From Pseudomonadales bacterium (GTDB lineage: Bacteria > Pseudomonadota > Gammaproteobacteria > Pseudomonadales > Azotimanducaceae): DNA of 12,758 bases. The notes under the pieces were generated by a model. That model had not been told where the DNA came from. It saw only the letters and a list, made by a program, of their open reading frames with translations, and did not search any database. The position numbers and the translations under genes are program-made. Below, piece by piece: positions 1-8,500 of the stretch. The stretch covers positions 1 to 12,758 of the forward strand of contig JAGWBL010000037.1 of NCBI GenBank assembly GCA_021295935.1, read 5' to 3'. How positions within the stretch are numbered: position 1 is the first letter of the stretch; the number at the start of each line of letters is the position of its first letter.

Positions 1-2286
1 CAGCGAGCCGATGGTCACGGTTGCCGTGGCCGTGGCAGAGCCCTCGCGCAAGCACTCCCCCGTGAAGTCGAGCGAGATCGTCTCGCCTGGAAATGCCAGG
101 CCGGTGAGTGTGGCGCTCTCGTCCACAAGGGCGACGGCCGGATTGGATGGGATGGAAAGCGCAAAGCTGTACGGCTCCGGCTCTTCGTCGTCCGTATCGC
201 TTTCCATCACGAAAGAGGCAACTATCGGAAACAGCAATTGGTCCGGTCCACCGGCAAAGGCGTCGGCCGGCTCGTTCACTCTGAGTGTCAAGGTTCGATC
301 CAGACACGTGACGTCGACATGGATCGTGTGCTCTGCGCGGTTCGGATCGTTTGTCGAAAGCGTCACGCTTCCTATCCGCCGAGTGGCGTCGGCGCAGTCG
401 ATCGTGATGTACAGACTGTTTGAACGGAATGCCTCAATGGTGAAGAAGGTCTGCGACGCCGTCAACCAGGAGTCGCTTGTGGTCACCGTGACTTCCAGTG
501 CCGAGTCACCCCGATTGAAGATCTCCATGTCGGTGACTCGATCGGTGATTCCGGTCGTGACATGGTGGACGTAATAGGTCTTGTCCATCGTCAGAGTCGG
601 AGGAACGTCGCACGTGTTGCGGTCTACGTTCGGAATCGAATTGATCCAGTCCTGGAAGACCGAGTCCCCCGGAGCGCAGATGTCTCCTGAAGTTCCGGCG
701 TAGCGAAACTCCTCAAGACCCGTGCGTGAAGTGAAGGAAAGGGGCAGTCGGCCGCTCAGACCGCTGTCTTCGATGTAGAGGCGTCGCAGGCTGGGCCGAT
801 CGAGAAGGCTGACAGGAACTGGGCCCTCGAGTTGGTTGTCGCTCACGTCCACAATCTCGACGTTTATCGGAAAGAACTCTTCCGGAACCAAGGGACCCGA
901 AAAATCGTTTCCACCGACGCGCAACACGATCAGATTCTCCAATCTGCGGTTCGCGTAGGGAAGCGATCCGGAGAGCTGGTTGTCCTGAACGTCCAGCCGC
1001 TCGAGACTGTGCACACGGCCCATGGCGGCAGGAATGCTCCCTTCCAGGGAGTTGCGGGCGAGAACGATGTCGCGAAGTCCGTTGTTGTTGATCCAGTTCG
1101 GTTCGAATGCGCCAGAAATCGCACTGTCCTGCAAGCGAAGATGTTGGAGGTCGGACATCTCCCCGACCTTGCTGAAATAGGCACCGGTCAATCCGTTGTC
1201 CGGCAGCTCCATCGTCTGCACTCGCCAGTCATTGTGAATGGTCAAGCCGAACCAATCCTCCAAGTCCGCATCGGTCATCCAGTTGGTTGTCACCAGCCAG
1301 TCGGTGTCGCCTCCGGTGGTGTCGTAGAACTCCTCCATCAGCTCCCTTTCAATGCTCGGGCTGCGGTCCAGCACCAGAAACGTGAAGACCGCTACTTCCG
1401 ACTGGTTGCCGTCCGAGTCTTCCGCCCTCACATGCACTTCGTCCTCTCCACGGAAGCCACTGACGGGTCTGTAGACGATTTTGCGATCCTCGTACTCCGC
1501 TGTCCCAAACGAAGGTTGCTGCGTGATCTCAAGCGTATGCCAGTCACTGTCGTTGTCCACGATTACGGGAGAGACTCTCTTGGAGTTGTTGGGGTTGGAG
1601 CTGCCCCACAGCCTGAACCAGTGATCGGGCATCCTGGGATCGTCTTCCGCTTCCTCTACGGAAATCGTGACGCGTGCAGGTTCGGAGAGTTCCTGACCAT
1701 CGTCTTCTGTCGAGTACTCGAACCAGTCATCGCCTGACCACTCCCAGTTGGGTATGTACTCCAATTCCGGCGGATCACCAAACAGCACGCCATGGCTGGG
1801 CTGGACGAGCACGAGGTAATCCACGATCGTGCCATCACGATCCGAACCGCTCAGAGTGATGGTGACCGACTCATCCTCCGTGGTCGAAACTTCCAGAGGG
1901 TTCGCCAAGGGCGGGTCGTTGACCGAGTGAACGGTGAGGGTGACAGTCGCCGGCGACGACACGGCGCCGTCGTTGTCCGTGACCGTGAACTGGAAGGAAT
2001 CCCCGCCGTTGTAGTCGACGTTTGGGACGTAAGTGAGGTCCGGAGCGACACCTTCAAGCGTGCCGTTCGGCGGCTCGGAAGTGACGTTGAACGACGCTAC
2101 CGAGCCATCGCCGTCGGATCCCGTCAAGGTAATGTCGACACTCAGATCCTCGCTGGTTTCCGAGTCTTGCGGGTTTGCAGTCGGACTCTGATTGGTGGGT
2201 CCGCCGCCGCTGCCGCTACCGCTTCCGCCGCCGCAAGCGGTCAAGAAAACCAGCGGCAAGAAGCACGCAAGAGATCCAAATCGCAT
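1..2286 (-). CDS. Stalked LRR surface lipoprotein (gene A), 3' end beyond window
   Basis: The frame is open from the ATG at 2286-2284 to base 1, giving 762 codons with no stop, so the C-terminus lies outside the window. The start is well supported by a GGGAGG ribosome binding site five bases upstream. Residues 1-18 are a short lipoprotein signal with lipobox Leu-Thr-Ala-Cys (Cys18), followed by a Gly/Ser linker with Gly at +2, which suggests outer-membrane sorting. Residues ~33-312 hold three Ig/cadherin-like repeats: two with the E-D acidic motif and a VNDPP-type boundary at ~122, and a third, degenerate one. An LRR N-cap (FYDTTGGDTDW) at ~325 leads into seven plant-type LxGxxP repeats, closed by a Cys-rich cap (CAPGDSVFQDW, final Cys559). 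Residues ~566-665 form a beta domain with STNDPNR and DVTCLDR motifs. The remainder matches gene B just before its protease region, so a metzincin domain is expected past the edge (inference). The molecular target is unknown. Confidence 0.9.
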   Translation of the reverse strand, partial: MRFGSLACFLPLVFLTACGGGSGSGSGGGPTNQSPTANPQDSETSEDLSVDITLTGSDGDGSVASFNVTSEPPNGTLEGVAPDLTYVPNVDYNGGDSFQFTVTDNDGAVSSPATVTLTVHSVNDPPLANPLEVSTTEDESVTITLSGSDRDGTIVDYLVLVQPSHGVLFGDPPELEYIPNWEWSGDDWFEYSTEDDGQELSEPARVTISVEEAEDDPRMPDHWFRLWGSSNPNNSKRVSPVIVDNDSDWHTLEITQQPSFGTAEYEDRKIVYRPVSGFRGEDEVHVRAEDSDGNQSEVAVFTFLVLDRSPSIERELMEEFYDTTGGDTDWLVTTNWMTDADLEDWFGLTIHNDWRVQTMELPDNGLTGAYFSKVGEMSDLQHLRLQDSAISGAFEPNWINNNGLRDIVLARNSLEGSIPAAMGRVHSLERLDVQDNQLSGSLPYANRRLENLIVLRVGGNDFSGPLVPEEFFPINVEIVDVSDNQLEGPVPVSLLDRPSLRRLYIEDSGLSGRLPLSFTSRTGLEEFRYAGTSGDICAPGDSVFQDWINSIPNVDRNTCDVPPTLTMDKTYYVHHVTTGITDRVTDMEIFNRGDSALEVTVTTSDSWLTASQTFFTIEAFRSNSLYITIDCADATRRIGSVTLSTNDPNRAEHTIHVDVTCLDRTLTLRVNEPADAFAGGPDQLLFPIVASFVMESDTDDEEPEPYSFALSIPSNPAVALVDESATLTGLAFPGETISLDFTGECLREGSATATATVTIGSL

Positions 2287-2291
2287 GATCG

Positions 2292-2297
2292 CCTCCC
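2292..2297 (-). promoter_or_regulatory. Ribosome binding site of gene A
   Basis: On the minus strand this reads GGGAGG, separated by five bases (CGATC) from the ATG at 2286-2284. It is the strongest Shine-Dalgarno match near any start in the window and fixes the start of gene A immediately before its lipoprotein signal. Confidence 0.8.
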
Positions 2298-2320
2298 ATC
2301 AGTTGCCTGGTCAGTCTCAC

Positions 2321-2348
2321 TGGAACGGCTGCGATCGCATCCGTTCCA
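2321..2348. promoter_or_regulatory. 28-bp near-perfect palindrome upstream of gene A
   Basis: The left half begins TGGAACGG and the right half ends CCGTTCCA, around the perfect 10-bp core TGCGATCGCA (2330-2339). Thirteen of fourteen base pairs are symmetric; the only mismatch is 2329 against 2340. It lies 35-62 bases before the gene A start codon and ends 19 bases before the Shine-Dalgarno site. This position suits a repressor operator, or a hairpin in the 5' leader. No regulator is encoded in the window, so its role is inferred only from symmetry and position. Confidence 0.5.
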
Positions 2349-2367
2349 AGAATCTGCATGTCCCGTG

Positions 2368-2373
2368 ATTCTA
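2368..2373 (-). promoter_or_regulatory. Candidate -10 element for gene A
   Basis: The minus strand reads TAGAAT, one base from the sigma-70 -10 consensus TATAAT. Transcription would start near 2360, placing the palindrome at 2321-2348 at the beginning of the transcript. The hexamer 17 bases upstream (TTCCGG) is a poor -35 match, so this is only a candidate. Read-through from gene B is an alternative. Confidence 0.2.
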
Positions 2374-2400
2374 ACTCCACTCTTCGCTGACCGGAAGGGA

Positions 2401-2437
2401 CGCTGTCTTGATCAAGCGCTCGCCAAGCAAGACAGCG
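2401..2437. repeat. Inverted repeat with 10-bp perfect arms, gene B-gene A spacer
   Basis: The arms are CGCTGTCTTG (2401-2410) and CAAGACAGCG (2428-2437), separated by 17 bases. A separate perfect palindrome, CTTGATCAAG, overlaps the left arm at 2407-2416. In RNA the long arms would form a stable stem. The structure lies 139 bases after the gene B stop and upstream of the gene A leader. It could be a 3'-end structure for gene B or a protein-binding dyad. There is no run of T residues after it. Confidence 0.4.
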
Positions 2438-2534
2438 AATCGACAGCATCAAGCCGTACCGCTGTCCCGGGTGTCCTGCACACCGCTTCTGGCAAGGCCG
2501 CCACGCGAGATCAAGCCTCTCGCGCGCCCGAATC

Positions 2535-2553
2535 GGACGAACAACGTTCGTCC
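2535..2553 (-). terminator. Stem-loop just after gene B stop, possible transcript end
   Basis: GGACGAAC (2535-2542) and GTTCGTCC (2546-2553) form a perfect 8-bp stem with a three-base loop. It starts 23 bases after the TAG stop of gene B. On the minus strand it is followed by GATTCGGGC, not by a T-tract, so it is not a canonical intrinsic terminator. It may stabilise a 3' end or act with Rho. Confidence 0.3.
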
Positions 2554-2576
2554 CGTCGAGAGGTCGGCGATCCGCA

Positions 2577-5500
2577 CTATTCTCCGACCGGTTGGATCTC
2601 CAGCCTGCCGCGAAACACCTCGAACCCATCGGCGTCCAACAAGCGAACCTCCTCGACGGGCTCCTCGGCGAGCGGAATTCGCACTGCCCACATCAGCACA
2701 TCACCTGAAGTCTCCGTTTCACCGCTGGTGCTCTCCCACTGGTAGAGCTCGGTGAGTTCTCGGTAGGCCTCGACGCCGATGCCATCGATCGCCACCAATT
2801 CCCAAGGGCCAGCTCGGCTCGGTCTTGGCCGGCTTCGGCTGTACCGCGCCTGAACGACCTCCCCCGCTCCCGTCACCACGTTCAGCCACCCCATGAGTGC
2901 TACGCTCCGAGGAAGATCCGCAGCGCCTGCGTGCTCCCCTACCGGGGCGCCGGCCGCCCAGGTGTCTGTCAGCTCCAGGAAATGACGGACGGCCTTGTCG
3001 TAGTCGTAGTCGCTTGTGAATTCCGGTCCGCAGTAGGACATGTACGAGACAAACCCGTCATCCTCGTCGATGAAGCGATCCAGAACATGGGACCATCCCG
3101 GATCCGGACCCATTTTCGCACCACTGTACGGATAGCGCTCGTCCACGCTGCTTCCAAACACTCCGCAAGGAGCATGCCGCAAGGAGAAGTTGTGGCCGAA
3201 CTCGTGTGCGACGATTTCCTGACCCGAAACCGTCAGTCCGTCGGACACGTCGACTTCAACGCAGCTGGCAGCGCTCTGCCAGCTCACGTAGGCCGCGCCT
3301 CCGTCACAGTGATAGCCGTTGATGTTGTCCATCAGAACGGCGTGATAGAACTCGTCTTCTGCGCCTTCCGCGTTGTACAGGTCGTTCACGAGCTCGAGTA
3401 TGTAGACCGTGTGATTGGACTGACCGGCGATGTCATCCCACTCGACATAAACCGTGTCCGCTTGCCGCGCGTCGGTCTCCTCGGAGATGGGCAGCCAGTC
3501 GTGTGTCTCCTCGAGCAGGTCGTCAAGATCCATGTCCGGCGCCGGATCGGGACTCGAACCGTCCTCCGGCTTGACGACGTAGGGAACCATCACCGGCTTG
3601 AACTGGTGCACGGTCTCGAACGCCAAGCTGCCCAGCTCAACGCCGAAGGAACTTGCCAAGCCGTCGACCTCGAACTCGATCTCGATCTCGGCCTGAGCGT
3701 CGCCGTCCGTCATGTGGCCAGCGCGCAGATGAAACGCGAAGCTGTAACCACGAGGCAGGTCCCCATCCAGCGAGAGAACGCCGAGATCGGAGGAAGCTCG
3801 TTCGAGATCGACCACCTCTCCGCCGCTGGACCACCTCGCTGCTGCTCCCTCGGGGACACCGGGATATGCGTGCGCAACCGTGAACGAAACCACTGCGCGC
3901 CGTTGCCTGACCGCGCTGGTGTCCTGCGAGATCTGGGTGCTGTCGGGAGTGGTGTTGGTTCCGGTGAAGCTGTAGCTGTGGCCGGCGACAAACGGTCCCT
4001 GCATCCACTCGACTTCAGCGACTCGGAGGATGTCGGGCGCGCAGGTGATCGTCCATTGCCTCGAAGCTGAATCCGAGCCGATCTTCACCGTCAATTCGAC
4101 CTTCGTCGTGCCCTGCGACAGGCACTGGCCTTGAATGGACTCGGTCGTGACGTGGTTCGGCAGGGCTGGCTGTCGGTCCTGTTCGCAGCACTGAACCACG
4201 AAGACGCCTTCGTCTTGGGAACTCGCGCTGCTACTGTAGAGTTCTCCCCGCTCGTCATCCGTATCGGTGGTCATCCGATGGATTGCGAGACCGGCCCTCC
4301 AGAACCCGCGCCCGGAAGGTCTTCGAACTCGATCGCAAGATCCCGGTCCAGACATTCCACATCCACCCTGATCGTGCGCGTGGGTCGCTCCGGATCGTTC
4401 GTGGAGATCGTCACGGCGCCCTTTCGTCGCTCCGCTTGACCGCAATCGACATGGATCTCCACCTCCATGGCCCGAAACGGATCGACCGTGAACGAGCTTT
4501 CCGAAACTGTAAGCCAGTCGTGGCTCGTGGTGATCGTGACCGCGAGATCCTGGTCGCCATCGTTGGCGATCCGGGTGATGCCCGCCACGTGGGTGATGCC
4601 GGCAGTCAGATGGAGTCGAACAGTAGATATCGTCGCTGTCCGGTATGGCGCAGAGCCAGGCGACAAAGTCAGGATCCCGGGGTGCGCAGAGTTCAGTTGT
4701 CGCGTCCTCGAACTGGAAGTGCTGGAGATTCGGAAGGTTGATCAGATTCATCGGCAGCCTGCCGGTGAATCCGCTGCCGTTCAGTCGGAGCTGCGTCAAC
4801 CGCGTGAGATTCCCCAATTCAGCCGGAACGGGTCCGGTGAACTTGTTTTCGGAAAGCCAAACCCACTGCAGGCTTTCTGGCCAATCGGCGACGGCTGGCC
4901 GACCTTCAAGCTGATTGCCATCCAGCAACAGATGAGTCAGCCTGCCAAGATTGGAAACTGATGGCGGCACGGTGCCGGTCAGAGTGTTGCCGCTGAGGAG
5001 AAGCCACTCCAGATCCGACATGTTGCCGACGTTCCAAGGCACGACACCGGTGAGTTCGTTCACCCGGAAGTCCAGTACGCGAAAGCCCGAGTGCGCGGTG
5101 AGATGCGCAGGAATGTCCCCCTCCAGGGAATTCGCAGGAAAGTAGAGATCGTAGACATGGGGAAGATCTACGAGCTCATCGGGCATCTCGCCGTCAAGCC
5201 CGTTCGACGAGAGTATCAGCTGACCTGCATGTCCGCCCCGCCAAGTGGTGATCCCGAACCAGTCATCCAAGGGTAGATCCGACCCCCAGTTTTCCGAGTT
5301 TGTCCAGTTTGGGCCGTCTGTGTCATCGTGGAAACTGGAGAGAATCGCCTTGTCCTCATCGATCGTTCGATCGACTACCGAGAAGTGCAGCGTTGCCGTT
5401 CTCGAGCGCAGTCCCCCTGCATCCAGTGCGTGCACGGTCATCTCGTCGTCGCCCTCGAATCCAGCGTCAGGGGTGTACGACAAGGTCGTGCCACTGATCG

Positions 5501-8500
5501 TTGCTGTCCCGTCCGAAGGATCGCTCTCGATCTCGATGGACTGAATCTCGTTGTCGATGCCGACAGGATGAAGCTGCGCGTTCGTCAACTCCGTATTCGG
5601 CTCGACCCGGAAGTACTCGTCTTCGAAAACCGGGACGTCCTCCAAGCCGACAACATCGATGGAGATGGTGGCTGGTTCGGACAAGGCGCCGTCGGCATCC
5701 TCCACGACGAACTGCAGGCTGTCCGCCCCGGTGAAGTCACCGTTCGGGTGGTAACGGATGGACGGCGGAACTCCACCCAGCCAGCCGTGCTGCGGCTGCT
5801 CGGTGATCTTGTAGGCAAATATCGCACCTTCGGCATCCGAACCGGAGAGCACGATCGTCCTCGACGTGTCCTCGTTGGTGGTCAAGGTCCTGGAGAACGC
5901 ACGCGGCGAGTCGTTCACCTCCTCGACCGTGACCGTCACGGAGACATCCTCAGACCGAAGACCCTCCGAGTCGCGCACGAAGATGCGAAACGTGTCGATG
6001 CCTGACCAATTCGATCTAGGTGTGTAGGTGATCACCGTTCCGGCAAACTCCAGCGACCCGTTCGAAGGAACCGAGAAGAGCACGATCGTCAGCGACGTGC
6101 CATCCTCTACGTCCGCGGCATCCAGACCTATGGCGACTGCGACGTCCTCGTCGGTCGTCGCGGAGGCAGGTTCGACGACGGGAGGATCGTTGACGCTGGC
6201 CACGGTGACGTCCACTTCGGCAGGTTCCGACTCCGCACCATCGCTGTCCGTCACCGAGAATGCGAACGTGTCCTTCCCATTCCAGTTCTCGTTCGGCTCA
6301 TAGCTCGCCACCGACCCCGAAATAGACACCGCGCCGTGCTCTGCGTCCGAGACAATCCGGAAGCTCAGTGAGCCCGTTCCGTCTTCCACGTCTGATCCCC
6401 GAAGCGTGATGTTCACCGGAACGTCTTCGTCGGTGCCAACCTGTTCCGCCGACGCGACCGGAGCGTCGTTGACACCCTGGACTTCCACGGTCACGGTTGC
6501 AGGCTCGGATTCCGCTCCTTCGGTGTCCGTCACCGTGTACTGGAAGCTGTCCGTACCGTGCCAATGCTCGTCTGGTTCGTACACTGCTTCGAAGCCGCTG
6601 AGAGTCACCTGTCCGTTCGACGGCTCAGAGTGAAGGCTGTAGGTGACTTCGTCACCATCTTCGTGATCGAAGCCCGACAGCCGGATGGCTACAGAATCGT
6701 CCTCAAGCGTCTCTGCGGAAACCGGATCGGCCACGGGGATGCGATTGGAGTCATCGACCGAGATCGTGATCAGGGCCTCCGCGGAAGCTGCACCGTCGGA
6801 GTCCGTGACGGTGAATCCAAAGGTGTCCGTCCCGGCCCAACCTTGATCGGGGGTGTAGGTGGCGGTGTGCGAGTCAAGCGTGACCGAACCATCGGAGGGT
6901 TCGGATGCAATGGAAAACGTGAGTTCGCCTGCATCCTCTACGTCTTCGCCAGTCAGGACGATCGATGCCGCCTCGTCGACGCCGGTCTGCACGCTTGCGG
7001 AATCAGCACGCGGGACATCATTGACGCTCGCCACCGCAATGGTGGCTGTCGCCTCTTCGGATGCCAGGTCGTCGCTGTCGACAACCCGGTATCGGAACGA
7101 GTCCTCCCCGAACCAATCCTGGTCGGGCCGGTAGGAAACAGTTCTGACGTCAATGTCGTTCGTCCCGTGACTTGGTGAGGAAACCACCTCGAACCTGACG
7201 CCCTCTCCGTCTTCGACGTCGGAGCCGAACAACGTCACAGTCACTTCCGTGTCCTCTTCAGTGCTGGCATCGATCGAAACGGCGACGGGCGCGTCATTGA
7301 CGCTCGAGACGGTCAGGCTGACGCTGGCTTCTTCCGACACCCCGCCCTCGCTGTCGACGGCGGAAAACCGGAAGTGATCCACCCCGTGCCAGTTCTCGTC
7401 AGGCAGGTATGTCGCCTCGGCCTGTGCCAACGCCACAGACCCGTGCAAGGGTTCGGTTACCACAACGAAATCGTCTATGGAACCGTCCTCGACGTCCGTC
7501 GCTGACAGCGCGACGATGGCAGGTTGGTCTTCGTCCGTCTGGACGGTCGCGGAATGCGCAATCGGAAGATCGTTGACACTCGCGACACGAATGTTGACAG
7601 TCGCCTCGTCGGAAGCAAGCCCTTCCGTGTCGACTGCGTGGAAGGTGAATGAGTCGTTGCCATACCAGTTCGCGTTGGGCGTGTAGCCGGCCGTGTCGCC
7701 ATCGAGACTGGCAGATCCGTTCGCGGGAGTGGACGCCAACGCAAACTCAATCGCGTTCCCGTCCTCGGGATCGCTGCCTGACAGGCCGATGGAAGCCACG
7801 ACATCTTCGTCAGTCTCGATGTCAGCTGAAAGCGCGATGGGCGGGTCATTGACCGCTTTCACCGTGACGTTGACTTGTCCCTCCTCTGACAAGCCTCCGT
7901 CGCTGTCGACTGCAAGGATGCGAAATCCATCGGAGCCGAACCAGTCCTCTCTCGGCACGTAAGTCAGTTCTCCTCCCTCGATCGTCACCGAACCGTTCTC
8001 GGGAGCGCTCGCCGCTGAGAAGGTGACGTGGGACCCGTCTTCGACATCCGAGCCCGTCAGCGTCCCGGAAACCGGAGTGTCCTCATCGGTTTCAAGGTCC
8101 AGCGGGTCTACGACTGGCAGGTCATTGACACTTTCGACCGTCACAGTCACGGTCGCGACTTCCGACTCCATTCCATCACTGTCCCTTGCGGAGAACTCGA
8201 ACTGGTCCACTCCGAACCAGTTCGGAGCCGGCTCGTATTCGACCCTGGAACCATCGAGCGTCACGGAACCGTTCAAGGTCTCGGAGACGAGCAGGAATTC
8301 GAGATCGCCGCCATCCTCGACATCCGACCCGGACAACTGGACCAAGACTCCAGTGTCTTCGTCGGTTTCCGCTTCAGCCGCAAAGACGACAGGCAGGTCA
8401 TTCACGCTCTGGACGGTTATGTGCACGGTCGCGACGTTGGAGGTGGCGCCTTCACTGTCCTCCGCAACAAACTTGAACAAGTCGTCACCGAACCAGTCCA

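Noticed and set aside
832..1737. 301-codon plus-strand open frame
   Set aside because: Antisense to the gene A repeats and LRR block, whose minus-strand frame is supported by motifs throughout.
1792..2745. 317-codon plus-strand frame spanning the gene B-gene A spacer
   Set aside because: It runs antisense through the start of gene A and the end of gene B, crosses both strong gene boundaries, and has no plausible protein signature.
2931..4070. 379-codon plus-strand open frame
   Set aside because: It lies wholly antisense to the gene B protease region, has no recognisable domain, and its openness follows from the GC-rich codon pattern of the real gene.
4573..4600. Direct repeat GGGTGATGCC, twice, 18 bases apart, near the left frame junction in gene B
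   Set aside because: The spacing is a whole number of codons and lies inside the displaced but ordered domain, so it does not itself explain the frame change.
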